Below, in pieces: positions 16,119 through 24,634 of a stretch of 50,747 nucleotides of DNA; within the stretch, counting starts at the first letter, position 1; each line of letters begins with the position of its first letter. Position numbers and translations under genes: made by a program. Origin of the DNA: Vicinamibacteraceae bacterium (GTDB taxonomy: Bacteria > Acidobacteriota > Thermoanaerobaculia > Multivoradales > Multivoraceae); NCBI GenBank assembly GCA_012270995.1, contig JAAXHG010000002.1, positions 1 to 50,747 of the forward strand, written 5' to 3'. Under the pieces are notes generated by a model. The model had not been told where the DNA came from. It did not search any database and worked only from the letters and a program-made list of their open reading frames with translations.

Positions 16119-16448
16119 ATGAGCAGAGTCGACTGGTACTACCACCGCAACGGCTGAACGAGTTGCAAGAGAGCGTCCAAGTTGATGGACGCACGCGGCG
16201 CGGAGATCGCTGACAGGACGCCGGCGAGTCGCAAGCTGGGCCGGGAAGACGCGGAGGCGTTGCTCGCCGATGCGGAGACCCTCTATGTCGCCAAGGGGCG
16301 AAAGCAGACGGAACTTCGCGCCTCGGAGCCGGGCGCGGCCGATCTGATGCTCGGACCGACGGGCAACCTGCGAGCGCCGGTGGTCAGGATCGGCCGTACT
16401 CTGATCGTGGGCTACCACGAAGAGGCGCTGAACCAGGCTCTGGGCTGA
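16119..16448 (+). CDS. ArsC-like thioredoxin-fold selenoprotein (UGA read as selenocysteine)
   Basis: A 109-residue protein starting at the ATG at 16119, with Shine-Dalgarno GGAGGGGGA 5-6 nt before it. After MSRVDWYYHRNG the frame meets TGA at 16155-16157, then reads straight on as TSCKRASKLMDARG to a family-typical end (LMLGPTGNLRAPVVRIGR, TLIVGY). The TGA falls exactly where the N-terminal catalytic residue of a thioredoxin-fold CxxC motif should be, giving Sec-Thr-Ser-Cys. A 7-bp hairpin suited to a bacterial SECIS follows at 16173-16192. ArsC-family proteins with Sec in this position are known. The likely role is a thiol-disulphide or arsenate-type reductase; the substrate is unknown. A standard gene caller would report only the piece from 16182. 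The alternative, a nonsense mutation, would not explain the hairpin. Confidence 0.85.
16173..16192 (+). promoter_or_regulatory. Bacterial SECIS element
   Basis: GCGTCCA (16173-16179) pairs perfectly with TGGACGC (16186-16192) around a 6-nt loop AGTTGA with G as its second base. The loop starts 22 nt after the UGA, inside the range seen for bacterial SECIS elements, which sit within the coding sequence just downstream of the Sec codon and bind SelB. Confidence 0.8.
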
Positions 16449-16455
16449 TCCGCTC

Positions 16456-19074
16456 TCAGTTGTAGGAGAGGCGCCGGACCTGTTCCGGATCGTCGCCCTC
16501 GAAGAGCAGCCGGCCGTCGACGAAGCGGGCGTCGGGCAGCGCCACCGCCAGCACCTCGCCCAACTCCTCGACGGCGCAAACCCTCAGCGATTCCCGCACG
16601 TCGTCGGGCAGATCTTCGAGATCGGCCTCGTTCTCCTTCGGCAGCACGATTTCCCGGATACCGGCGCGGACCGCGCCCAGCACTTTCTCCTTGACTCCGC
16701 CGATGGGCAGAACGCGGCCCGACAGGGTGATCTCCCCGGTCATCGCGAGACGTGCCTTGGCCGGCCGACCCGAGAGCGCCGAGACCAGGGCAGCCGCCAT
16801 GGTCACGCCCGCGGACGGACCGTCCTTGGGGATGGCGCCGGCGGGGACGTGGATGTGGACGTCGGCCTCAAAGGCGGCGGCCGGGATCTGGAGCGCCTCG
16901 GCCCGCGACTTGGCGTAGGTCCAGGCGGCGCGGGCCGATTCTTTCATCACGTCGCCGAGCTGGCCCGTGAGTTCCAGCCGGCCCTTCCCCTGCGTGGTCT
17001 CGACCTCGACGAACATGATGTCGCCGCCCATGGGCGTGTAGTACATGCCGGTGGCGACGCCAACCGCGTCGCGTTCGAGCGCGCGCTCGGGCCGCGCCCG
17101 CGGGCGGCCCAGGAACTTCCGGACCTCGTCGGCGCCGACCCGGGTCGGGGCGCCGTCGTCCTGGGGCTCGGCGTCCTCGGGCGTCGACGCGAGCCGGCGG
17201 GCCACCTTGCGCACCATGCGGCCGAGCTCCCGTTCGAGTTGCCGGACGCCGGCTTCGTGGGTGTAGTGCGAGATCACCTCGCGGAGGGCGTCGTCGCCGA
17301 CCTCGATCTGGTCCGGTCGCAGGCCTCCGGAACGAACCGCACGCGGAAGCAGGAACTGACGGGCGATGTTCTCCTTCTCGTGCTGCGTGTAGCCCGAAAA
17401 CTCGACCGTCTCCATCCGGTCGCGCAGCGGCGCCGGGATGTTCTGGATGAAGTTCGCGGTGGCGATGAACAGCACCTGGCTGAGGTCATAGGGAACTCCC
17501 AGGTAGTGGTCGATGAAGGCGCCGTTCTGGGCCGGGTCGAGGACCTCGAGCAGCGCGGCGGCCGGGTCGCCCTGTAACGAAGCGCCAAGCTTGTCGACTT
17601 CGTCGAGTAGGAACACCGGATTCTTGACGCCGGCCTGCTTCATGCCGTGCAGGATGCGTCCCGGCATCGCCCCGACGTAGGTGCGCCGGTGTCCGCGGAT
17701 GTCCGCCTCGTCCCGGGCGCCCCCCAGGGAGACCCGCACGTACTCGCGATCCATGGCCCGGGCGATCGACTTGGCGATCGAGGTCTTGCCGACGCCGGGA
17801 GGCCCCACGAACAGGAGGATCGGGCTGCGCTCTGCTTCCTCGTCGGTCCGGGCTTCGCCGTCGGTCCGGCCGTCGGCGGCGTCCTCGGGACGGGCCGTGT
17901 CCGCCTCGCCGGCTGGCTCCGCGTCGCGCTCGCGCCTACGCGCCTGGCGGTCGTGCATGACCCGTACGGCGAGAAACTCCAGGATCCGATCCTTCGTGTC
18001 CTCGAGGCCGTAGTGGTCCTCGTCCAGGATGCGTGACGCGTCGGCCAGGTCCAGCCTCTCCTCGCTGAGTTCGCTCCACGGCAGCTCGCACACGGTGTCG
18101 ATGTAGGTGCGAATGACCTGGGACTCCATCGATTCGCGGCCCATCCGCTCGAGTCGCTTCAGTTCGCGGTCGACTTCCTTCCTCGCGGCGGGCGGCAGTT
18201 TCAGCCCGGCGACCCGCTCCTTCAGCTCTTCCAAGTCGTCCGCGCCGTCGTCGTCGCCGAGTTCCTTGCGGATCGCCTTCAACTGCTCGCGCAGGTACAT
18301 CTCGCGCTGACGGTCGCCGATCTCCTCCTCGACCTGGGTGTTGATGTCCTGCTGGGCGTCGAGCACTTTGATCCGCCGTTGGACCAGCATCAGGACCCGC
18401 CGCATCCGCTCTTCGACCGCGAGCGTCTCGAGCAGAGACTGATGGTCGCCGGCCGGGAGTTCGAGGTGGCCGGCAACCAGGTCGGCGAGGCGGCCGGGAT
18501 CGGTGACGCCGCGCAGGGTCTTGGTGAGCACGTCGCTTGGGATGCCTGCCCGTCCGCCGAGCTCGGCCGCCCGGTTGCGTAGTTCCTCGTCGAGGGCGAC
18601 AAAGGCGAGATCCTCCGGGTCTACCGGCATCAGCTCCTCAGCCGGCGAAACGGTGGCGACCAGATGCTCCTCGGTGCCGTCGATGCGCAGCGCGATGCCA
18701 CGATGCAGACCGAGCACGAGGACCTGGGTCCCGCCCAGACCCTGCTGGAGCTGGACCACGCGGGCGATGACGCCGATCGTGTGCAGCCCGGGCGGGTCCG
18801 TCTCATCGCTCTTCTCGCGCTGCAGGAGTGCGAAGAACCTGCGGTCCGGGCTCTCGGCGGCCGCCTGGATCGCGCTCAGCGTGTCGGGGCGGCCAACGGA
18901 CATCGGCACCGTGACACCCGGGTAGATCACCATGTCCCGGAGGACGACGACGGGAAGCTCGGGCTTGGTACCCGTCGTGCGCGGCGAGAGAAGCGCCTCG
19001 GACGCCGTGGGCTCGACGGCCGGGGCCTCCCGGTCGGGCTCGCGAAAATCGCGCCGGTCTTCGTGTTCGGTCAT
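16456..19074 (-). CDS. lon: ATP-dependent protease Lon
   Basis: A full-length Lon of about 872 residues that degrades misfolded and regulatory proteins in the cytosol. In order: the N-terminal LON substrate domain (LPVVVLRDMVIYPGVTVPM), a coiled region (EEEIGDRQREMYLREQLKAI), the AAA+ module with Walker A GPPGVGKTS, Walker B FLLDEVDK and sensor ATANF, then the protease domain with the Ser-Lys dyad S754 (PKDGPSAGVTM) and K797 (GGVKEKVLGA). The frame is open to 19215, but MTEHEDRRDF at 19074 is the more likely start. A roughly 30-residue acidic, low-complexity insert rich in Asp, Glu, Ala and Arg precedes Walker A, unusual for Lon. Its stop is 7 bp from the selenoprotein stop in convergent orientation. 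Confidence 0.95.
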   Translation of the reverse strand: MTEHEDRRDFREPDREAPAVEPTASEALLSPRTTGTKPELPVVVLRDMVIYPGVTVPMSVGRPDTLSAIQAAAESPDRRFFALLQREKSDETDPPGLHTIGVIARVVQLQQGLGGTQVLVLGLHRGIALRIDGTEEHLVATVSPAEELMPVDPEDLAFVALDEELRNRAAELGGRAGIPSDVLTKTLRGVTDPGRLADLVAGHLELPAGDHQSLLETLAVEERMRRVLMLVQRRIKVLDAQQDINTQVEEEIGDRQREMYLREQLKAIRKELGDDDGADDLEELKERVAGLKLPPAARKEVDRELKRLERMGRESMESQVIRTYIDTVCELPWSELSEERLDLADASRILDEDHYGLEDTKDRILEFLAVRVMHDRQARRRERDAEPAGEADTARPEDAADGRTDGEARTDEEAERSPILLFVGPPGVGKTSIAKSIARAMDREYVRVSLGGARDEADIRGHRRTYVGAMPGRILHGMKQAGVKNPVFLLDEVDKLGASLQGDPAAALLEVLDPAQNGAFIDHYLGVPYDLSQVLFIATANFIQNIPAPLRDRMETVEFSGYTQHEKENIARQFLLPRAVRSGGLRPDQIEVGDDALREVISHYTHEAGVRQLERELGRMVRKVARRLASTPEDAEPQDDGAPTRVGADEVRKFLGRPRARPERALERDAVGVATGMYYTPMGGDIMFVEVETTQGKGRLELTGQLGDVMKESARAAWTYAKSRAEALQIPAAAFEADVHIHVPAGAIPKDGPSAGVTMAAALVSALSGRPAKARLAMTGEITLSGRVLPIGGVKEKVLGAVRAGIREIVLPKENEADLEDLPDDVRESLRVCAVEELGEVLAVALPDARFVDGRLLFEGDDPEQVRRLSYN

Positions 19075-19186
19075 GTCGTGGTCGCCTCGTTGTCCGGGTT
19101 CACTCGTCGGTCGTGTGCTTCGACGGAGCGGGCTGACGCGAGACCTTATTCCATTTCGCTTAGGTTGGCTAGATCTGCGTCGATCT

Positions 19187-20020
19187 TCATAAAGATCGTG
19201 CTTCGAGGCACGCATCCTTGCGGTGCCAGCGGTCGTTGAGCCACTCCTGGGCGCGCTCGGGTGGCACGTCGGCGATCGGGATCGTCTCCCACTTGACGTC
19301 CACCGGCTCCGCCATGCCGCCGAGGAACTCCCAGAACGAAACCGCCCGCGGATAGGCGAGGGTCAGGTCGACGATGGCGCCCTCGCCCGGCGCGAGCGCC
19401 TCGATCATCGCGGCGAGGCCGCCGGGCCTGGGTGGAAGCAGATGCTCGTATGGTCCGCCCAGGGCTTCCTGTTTGGCCCTGGTGAACCGCGTCCCCTCGG
19501 CGAAGGAGAGGATGGCGGCGGGGTAGTCGAGCAGGGCCGCGGCGGCCGCGGTCACCCGGCGGCGGTCGTCGTCGCGCCGATGCGCCCGGTCGCTTCCCCG
19601 CCGCGAGCGGCGCCGCAGCACCGGAAAGTCGAAGGCGAGGATGATCAGACCGAAGATCGGCACGTAGAGGAGTTCGCGCTTGCAGAGGAACTTGACGATC
19701 GGACCGCGGGTCGCGACGGCGCTCTGGACGATCAGAACGTCGGCCCACGACCGGTGATTGGCGAGGACGATGTGCGGCCGGGCCGGGTCGAGCGTCAGCT
19801 CTTCGCATCGCCAGGGGGTGCCCGAGACGTGCCGGAGCAGGGCGTTGTCGACGCGCACCGCCCGCCGGTAGATGCCGTTGGAGAGGCGCCGAAACGAGGG
19901 CCGGGTGCGGCGGGCCGCCTTGGCGGGCAGGAGAGGCAGCAGCAGGACGACCCAGAAGACCAGGTTGAGTGTGATGCCGACGAGGCAGGTCGCCGCCCTC
20001 AGGTGACGATGGAGCGTCAA
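19187..20020 (-). CDS. Lysophospholipid acyltransferase (YihG/PlsC-like)
   Basis: A 277-residue membrane-bound acyltransferase. An N-terminal hydrophobic segment (LNLVFWVVLLLPLLP) anchors it; the catalytic HxxxxD motif is in LANHRSWADVLIV, and the substrate-binding EGTR follows in SFAEGTRFTRAK. It should acylate a lysophospholipid such as lysophosphatidate. The arrangement resembles the YihG and AGPAT-like branch. I place the start at the TTG at 20020, which overlaps the stop of the DUF1295 gene (TTGA), because no ATG keeps the N-terminal anchor. A CGATCTT/AAGATCG hairpin with a 4-nt loop (19181-19198) overlaps the stop codon. The pair looks like a membrane-lipid operon. Confidence 0.85.
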   Translation of the reverse strand: MTLHRHLRAATCLVGITLNLVFWVVLLLPLLPAKAARRTRPSFRRLSNGIYRRAVRVDNALLRHVSGTPWRCEELTLDPARPHIVLANHRSWADVLIVQSAVATRGPIVKFLCKRELLYVPIFGLIILAFDFPVLRRRSRRGSDRAHRRDDDRRRVTAAAAALLDYPAAILSFAEGTRFTRAKQEALGGPYEHLLPPRPGGLAAMIEALAPGEGAIVDLTLAYPRAVSFWEFLGGMAEPVDVKWETIPIADVPPERAQEWLNDRWHRKDACLEARSL

Positions 20021-20889
20021 GTCCGGCGTGGCGGCCAGAGCAGCAGGGTGTTCGTGCGCCGGACGTAGTCCCGGTAGCCGGGATCGTCCCGCCAGCGGCG
20101 GTTCGCCCGCGCCTCGAGCATCCGGACGCCGCTGATCCTCGTCAGCAACAGCCAGACGAAGAGCGGCGAGGCCAGGTTCGCCAGTTGCCAACCCTGAAGC
20201 ACCGGTGCCGCGATCACGGCTACGCCGATCCAGAGGAGGATCTCGCCGAAGTAGTTCGGGTGACGGGACCATGCCCAGAGCCCCGAAGTGATGTACCGGT
20301 CCCGGTTCTCGGCCACCGCGCGGAAGCGGCGCTTCTGCTCGTCGGCTGTCACTTCGATGGCGAACCCGGCCAGCCACAGCGCGGCTCCCACGGCGAGTGC
20401 CCCGTCCGGCGGCCTGGCCTCCGCCGCGAGCAGCGCCGCCAGGGCCGGGGCAGACGTCGCCGAAACCCACAGGCCCTGGAGGGTCCACGTCATCAGGAAC
20501 AACGGGAAGTTGGGCTTGATCTGCCGGAAACGCCGGTCGTGGCCGTCTCGGCGGACGCGAAGAAACAGGAAGGGGCCGAGCCGGAGAGCCCAGACGGCAA
20601 CCATCGCCGCGATGAGCAGTGAGCGCGCATCCGGCGTGTCGCGGACGGCGAGCGCGCCGCCGACGACGGCGAGGAACGTGAGGCTTCCGGTGAGATCGAA
20701 GAAGCGCTCGGTCTGCAGGAACCAGGCGGGAACGAAGGCGATCCACTGGATCGCGTAGGCGGCAGCCACAAGGACGGCGAAGGCGGGCCAGTCGGCGATC
20801 TTGAGGCCGTGACTGCTGCCAGCCGCCGCGAACAGAGCGCCGGCGGCGATCCCGGCCGCGATACCCACGAAGGGAACGACTTTCGGCAT
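20017..20889 (-). CDS. DUF1295 membrane protein (steroid 5-alpha-reductase-like)
   Basis: A 290-residue polytopic membrane protein with about seven helices. The C-terminal third carries the family signature: FRAVAENRDRYITSGLWAWS followed by RHPNYFGEILLW, and near the end YRDYVRRTN. DUF1295 proteins share a fold with steroid 5-alpha-reductases and isoprenylcysteine methyltransferases and mostly lack an assigned substrate. The stop overlaps the TTG start of the acyltransferase gene, indicating coupled translation and a linked role in lipid modification. TAGGTT lies 6 nt before the ATG with no Shine-Dalgarno, so the transcript may be leaderless. Confidence 0.85.
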   Translation of the reverse strand: MPKVVPFVGIAAGIAAGALFAAAGSSHGLKIADWPAFAVLVAAAYAIQWIAFVPAWFLQTERFFDLTGSLTFLAVVGGALAVRDTPDARSLLIAAMVAVWALRLGPFLFLRVRRDGHDRRFRQIKPNFPLFLMTWTLQGLWVSATSAPALAALLAAEARPPDGALAVGAALWLAGFAIEVTADEQKRRFRAVAENRDRYITSGLWAWSRHPNYFGEILLWIGVAVIAAPVLQGWQLANLASPLFVWLLLTRISGVRMLEARANRRWRDDPGYRDYVRRTNTLLLWPPRRT

Positions 20890-20966
20890 GGCGCGAACCT
20901 AGCAGCCGGGACCGCTTCGCGGACGGTTCGTCGCGAGCACCGGCGCTGGCGGGCATCCCGCCATCC

Positions 20967-21332
20967 TCAGTACGGCATGTCGTCGTCGCCCAGCCCGAAG
21001 TAGTGCCCCAGTTCGTGGACCAGGGTGTCGCGCACCTCTCGGACGACGTCTTCCTCCGTGTCGCAGATCCAGAGGACCGGCAGACGGTAGATCACGACCC
21101 GGTCGGGCAGGGCGCTGTAGCCGGCGCCGCGTTCGTCGAGGGGCACGCCGTGGTAGAGACCCAGGAGGTCGTCTTCTTCCGGGTCCAGGCCGACGAGCCG
21201 CAGATCCTCCTCCGTCGGTTCCTCCTCGACGACGACGGCCACGTTGTCGATGAGTTCGGCGAAGGCTGGGGGGAGCGTGTCCAACGCGCGGGCCAGCAGA
21301 TGTTCGAATCGCTGGAGGTCGACCTCGATCAT
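20967..21332 (-). CDS. Minimal zinc metallopeptidase-fold protein (DUF1025 type)
   Basis: A 121-residue protein with the zinc-binding motif HELGH (VRDTLVHELGHYFGLGDDDMPY) at its very C-terminus and an acidic helical N-terminal half (MIEVDLQRFEHLLARAL, VAVVVEEEPTEED). This layout, a small cytosolic protein with a late HExxH and GLxDDD, is the DUF1025/metallopeptidase family that is common in bacteria but poorly characterised. The frame extends to 21443, but family-like sequence begins at the ATG at 21332, with GGAAGG about 10 nt upstream. It stands apart from neighbours, with the 54-bp tandem repeat upstream. Confidence 0.85.
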   Translation of the reverse strand: MIEVDLQRFEHLLARALDTLPPAFAELIDNVAVVVEEEPTEEDLRLVGLDPEEDDLLGLYHGVPLDERGAGYSALPDRVVIYRLPVLWICDTEEDVVREVRDTLVHELGHYFGLGDDDMPY

Positions 21333-21445
21333 GGGCGGCAAGCCTTCCATCGGGCGGCCGACCTGTCCACCGAGTGCTCGCACGCTGGGTGCACCGGCAT
21401 CCGGGGCGAAGTGCCGGCTTCTGGCGCCTTCCACGCTGCCCAACT

Positions 21446-21553
21446 GCTTGCATGGAACTACTGTTCCCTGCGCGACAGCGCAGCCTGACGGCTGCGAACG
21501 CTTGCATGGAACTACTGTTCCCTGCGCGACAGCGCAGCCTGACGGCTGCGAAC
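21446..21553 (+). repeat. 54-bp tandem repeat, two copies, upstream of the alpha-hydroxyacid dehydrogenase gene
   Basis: Positions 21446-21499 and 21500-21553 are identical. The unit begins GCTTGCATGGAACTA and ends TGACGGCTGCGAAC, and contains a small hairpin CTGCGC-GACA-GCGCAG. The following GCTGCTAGGGTCC completes an element whose shorter version occurs inverted at 41559-41603. In both places the end reading CTAG(G/A)GTCC faces the downstream gene. Confidence 0.9.
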
Positions 21554-21591
21554 GCTGCTAGGGTCCACCCCGAGAAGAGCCGAGCGCTTCC

Positions 21592-22740
21592 GTGACCGAT
21601 CCCAGACGACGTCCCAACATGCGCGACGACCCCTTGGCTCCGGGAGAAGCGGCAAGGAACGCTCTGACTCTCCACGAGCTCGTCGTGGCCGCGCGCCGCA
21701 ACCTGGACGGGAACGTCTGGGACTACCTGGTCGGCGGCGCCGAGACGGAAACGAGCGTCAAGCGCAACCGGCAGGCGCTGGACTCCGTCGCCTTCCGGCC
21801 GCGTGTTCTCACCGATGTTTCCAAGGTCGAGGCAGGGGGTTCGTTGCTGGGCCACGACCTGCGCATTCCGGTCATCCTGGCGCCGATCGGCTCGCTGCAA
21901 CTGTTCGAGGAAGGCGGCGGCGCCACGGCCGCCGAGGCAGCCGAGGACTTCGGGATCATGAACTTCGTCAGTTCGGTGTGCCTGCCGGGGCTCGAGGGGA
22001 CGGCCGAGGCATCCGATTCAGCGAAGGTGTACCAGCTATACCTCGCCGACGACGAAGACTGGATGCGTGGTCTGATCCGCCGGGCGGTTGCCGCCGGCTA
22101 CAACGGCTTCTGCCTGACCGTCGACACCCAGGTCTACAGCCGCCGGGAGCGGGATCTGCTCAAGCGCTGGCGGCCGCCCTCGGTCGGCGAGGCGACCACC
22201 CGCGTAGCGCCGCTCAACTACCAGGCTCGGATGACCTGGGACCTGGTCAAGCGGATCAAGGACGAGTTCGAAATCCCGTTGATCCTCAAGGGCATCGCCA
22301 CGGCCGAGGACGCGGGGGTCGCCTGCGAGCACGGCGTCGACGTCGTCTACGTGTCGAATCACGGCGGCCGCCAGCTCGACCACTGCCGAGGCACCCTCGA
22401 CACGCTTCCGGAGGTCGTCGATGAAGTCGACGGCCGCACCCAGGTCGTCGTCGACGGCGGCTTCATGCGCGGCACGGACGTCGTCAAGGCCAGGGTTCTG
22501 GGCGCCGACGCGGTCGGCATCGGCCGTCTCGAGGCCATCGCCATGGCCGCCGGCGGCCGCGAGGGCGTCGTCCGCATGCTCAGCATCCTCGAACACGAGA
22601 TCGTCACCTGCCTCGGCCTGCTCGGCGTCACCGGCTGGGACGAACTCGACGCCTCCTGTCTCCACCGCGCCCTGCCGGTCGATCCGCCGACCGTCCTGAG
22701 CGCCTTTCCCTTCCTGGACCTGGACTACCCGTATCCGTAG
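21592..22740 (+). CDS. FMN-dependent alpha-hydroxyacid dehydrogenase/oxidase
   Basis: A 382-residue TIM-barrel flavoenzyme of the lactate/glycolate/mandelate oxidising family. Key text is seen in order: WDYLVGGAETETSVKRNRQA near the start, the FMN-binding LAPIGSLQLF, the substrate-loop YQLYL, LTVDTQV, LILKGIAT with the FMN Lys, the catalytic His in YVSNHGGRQLD, and VVVDGGFMRGTDVVKA with GADAVGIGR at the phosphate site. It oxidises a 2-hydroxyacid to the 2-oxoacid; whether electrons go to oxygen or to the respiratory chain is not clear. The GTG at 21592 is the longest start; an ATG at 21619 is possible and equally consistent with the family. The 54-bp repeats end 38 bp upstream and probably lie in its promoter. 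Confidence 0.9.
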   Translation: MTDPRRRPNMRDDPLAPGEAARNALTLHELVVAARRNLDGNVWDYLVGGAETETSVKRNRQALDSVAFRPRVLTDVSKVEAGGSLLGHDLRIPVILAPIGSLQLFEEGGGATAAEAAEDFGIMNFVSSVCLPGLEGTAEASDSAKVYQLYLADDEDWMRGLIRRAVAAGYNGFCLTVDTQVYSRRERDLLKRWRPPSVGEATTRVAPLNYQARMTWDLVKRIKDEFEIPLILKGIATAEDAGVACEHGVDVVYVSNHGGRQLDHCRGTLDTLPEVVDEVDGRTQVVVDGGFMRGTDVVKARVLGADAVGIGRLEAIAMAAGGREGVVRMLSILEHEIVTCLGLLGVTGWDELDASCLHRALPVDPPTVLSAFPFLDLDYPYP

Positions 22741-22749
22741 CCGGGCTGC

Positions 22750-23616
22750 ATGGAAGAAGCCCTGCTCCTGCGGCGGATACGGGAGGAGTTTCCCAGCGTC
22801 ACGTGGACGTCGCATCGGTACCTGACGCACGGCTGGGACCATGCCGTCCTGATCCTCGACGAGTCGCTCGTCTTCCGGGCGCCCAGGGCCCAGGCGAACC
22901 GGGATGCGCTGGCGAACGAAGCCAGGCTGCTTCGCTACCTCCAGCCGAGAGTCGATGTCGGCATTCCCGACTACGTGTACGAGTCCGCCGACGGCTCGTT
23001 CGCCGGCTACAGGCTTCTCGCCGGTCGGGAGCTGGACGTCGCCACGTTCGCCCGACTCTCCGATACGGCAAGGGAACGGATAGCGGAACAGCTCGCCGCG
23101 TTTCTCGCCGCGGTCCACGAGACTCCGAAGTCGGTCGCCCGCGAGTGCGGCGTGTCCGAGCAGGACCCGCGGGAGGACCACGAGGACTTCGTTCGTGACG
23201 TCGAAACGCTCGTGCTGCCGCGCCTCGCCTCGCACGAAGTCGAGGTCACCCGTGCCTTCCTGACCGAGCTGGCCGCCGAAGTGAAACCGACCCGCCCGAC
23301 GACGCTCGTCCACGGCGATCTGGCGGGCGAGCACATACTCTGGGACGCGGACCGGCGACAGGTCAACATCATCGACTTCAGCGACCGCTCCATCGGAGAC
23401 CCCGCCCTCGACTTCGCCGGACTGCTCGCCAACGGGCGGCAGTTCGCCCAATGCGTCGTGGACCGGTACCGCGGACCGAAGGATGAGAGGAGGCTGTGGC
23501 GGGCACGGTTGTACTTGCGCCGGATGGCACTGGAGACGATGGCGTACGCGCTGCAGGGCTACCCGTGCACCTTCGAGGAAGGCCACGCGGAGTTCAGGGC
23601 GCGGTTCCGGGTGTGA
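22750..23616 (+). CDS. Aminoglycoside phosphotransferase-fold kinase
   Basis: A 288-residue small-molecule kinase of the APH/choline-kinase fold. The N-lobe has VFRAPRAQANRDALANEARL; the catalytic loop is TTLVHGDLAGEHILW with the base in HGD, and the metal-binding segment is VNIIDFSDRSIGDPALDFAG. Enzymes of this group phosphorylate alcohols, sugars or antibiotics, and many are housekeeping kinases of unknown substrate, so resistance should not be assumed. It starts 9 bp after the alpha-hydroxyacid dehydrogenase stop on the same strand, suggesting cotranscription. The end is 1 bp from the convergent MDR reductase stop. Confidence 0.85.
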   Translation: MEEALLLRRIREEFPSVTWTSHRYLTHGWDHAVLILDESLVFRAPRAQANRDALANEARLLRYLQPRVDVGIPDYVYESADGSFAGYRLLAGRELDVATFARLSDTARERIAEQLAAFLAAVHETPKSVARECGVSEQDPREDHEDFVRDVETLVLPRLASHEVEVTRAFLTELAAEVKPTRPTTLVHGDLAGEHILWDADRRQVNIIDFSDRSIGDPALDFAGLLANGRQFAQCVVDRYRGPKDERRLWRARLYLRRMALETMAYALQGYPCTFEEGHAEFRARFRV

Positions 23617-23617
23617 G

Positions 23618-24634
23618 CTACGTCGTCGGGTCGTCGCTGATCTGGACCACCATCTTGCCGGTGTTCTCGCCGCGGAAGAGGCCCATGAAGGCCTCCGGGG
23701 CGTTCTCCAGGCCCGAGACGATCGTCTCGCGGTAGGTGACCTTGCCCTCGGCGATCCAGCGAGCGGTGTCGCGGACGAAGTCGGCGCGGCGGTCCATGTG
23801 GTCGGAGACGATGAAGCCCTGCATCTTGAGGCGCTTCGGAATGATCGAGATGAGGGTCCGCGGCCCGGGCCGGGGCTCCTTGTCGTTGTAGTGGGCGATC
23901 ATCCCGCAGACTGGGATGCGGCCGAACATGTTCATGTGCAGGAAGACGGCCTCGAGGGTGGGGCCGCCGACGTTTTCGAAGTAGACGTCGATGCCATCCG
24001 GGCAGGTGTCGGCGAGGTTGCGGTTCAGGTCGCCGTGGTAGTCGAAGGCGGCGTCGTAGCCGAGATCGGAGACCAGGTGTTCGACCTTGTCCGGCGAGCC
24101 GGCGCTGCCGACCGCGCGGCAGCCCTTGATCTTCGCGATCTGGCCGACGAGGCTGCCGACCGCGCCGGCCGCGGCTGAGACGAATACGGTTTCGCCTTCC
24201 TCCGGTTCGCCAATGTCGAGCAAGCCGACGTAGGCGGTCATCCCCGGCATGCCGAGGACGCCGAGGAAGGCGGAAAGGGGGGCGCCATGGGTTTCGATCT
24301 TCTGCAGCTCCGCCGCGTGGGTTGCAAAGTGGCTGCGCCAGCCGAAGCGGCTCGACACCAGGTCGCCGGGCGAGAGAGCATCCGTGTTCGACTCCTCGAC
24401 GACCCCCACGGCGCCGCCGTCGAGCGCCTTGCCGATGGCGAACGGTGGCGTGTACGACTGGATGTCCCGCATGCGGCCCCGCATGTACGGGTCGACCGAC
24501 ATGTAGACGTTGCGGACCAGGACCTGCCCCTTGTCGGCGACCGGCATGTCAATTTCCTCGAATCTGAAGTTTTGGGCTTCTGGCTCGGCAGTCGGCCGCG
24601 AGGCGAGCCGAATTTCCTGACATTTTTCGGTCAT
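23618..24634 (-). CDS. NADP-dependent MDR-family oxidoreductase (CurA/PTGR-like)
   Basis: A 338-residue zinc-free medium-chain reductase. The N-terminal catalytic domain shows VRNVYMSVDPYMRGRM, typical of the leukotriene/prostaglandin reductase group; the Rossmann part has VFVSAAAGAVGSLVGQIAKI and the NADP-binding AGSPDKVEHL, followed by DVYFENVGGPTLEA. These enzymes reduce the double bond of enones and alkenals, detoxifying reactive carbonyls. The ATG at 24634 is preceded by an unusually A-rich leader without a clear Shine-Dalgarno. It lies downstream of the serine hydrolase gene on the same strand. Confidence 0.9.
   Translation of the reverse strand: MTEKCQEIRLASRPTAEPEAQNFRFEEIDMPVADKGQVLVRNVYMSVDPYMRGRMRDIQSYTPPFAIGKALDGGAVGVVEESNTDALSPGDLVSSRFGWRSHFATHAAELQKIETHGAPLSAFLGVLGMPGMTAYVGLLDIGEPEEGETVFVSAAAGAVGSLVGQIAKIKGCRAVGSAGSPDKVEHLVSDLGYDAAFDYHGDLNRNLADTCPDGIDVYFENVGGPTLEAVFLHMNMFGRIPVCGMIAHYNDKEPRPGPRTLISIIPKRLKMQGFIVSDHMDRRADFVRDTARWIAEGKVTYRETIVSGLENAPEAFMGLFRGENTGKMVVQISDDPTT

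Noticed and set aside
19181..19198. CGATCTT-CATA-AAGATCG hairpin as a heat-shock operator for lon
   Set aside because: It does not match CIRCE or HAIR sites and overlaps the acyltransferase stop codon, so it is better seen as a 3' end hairpin.
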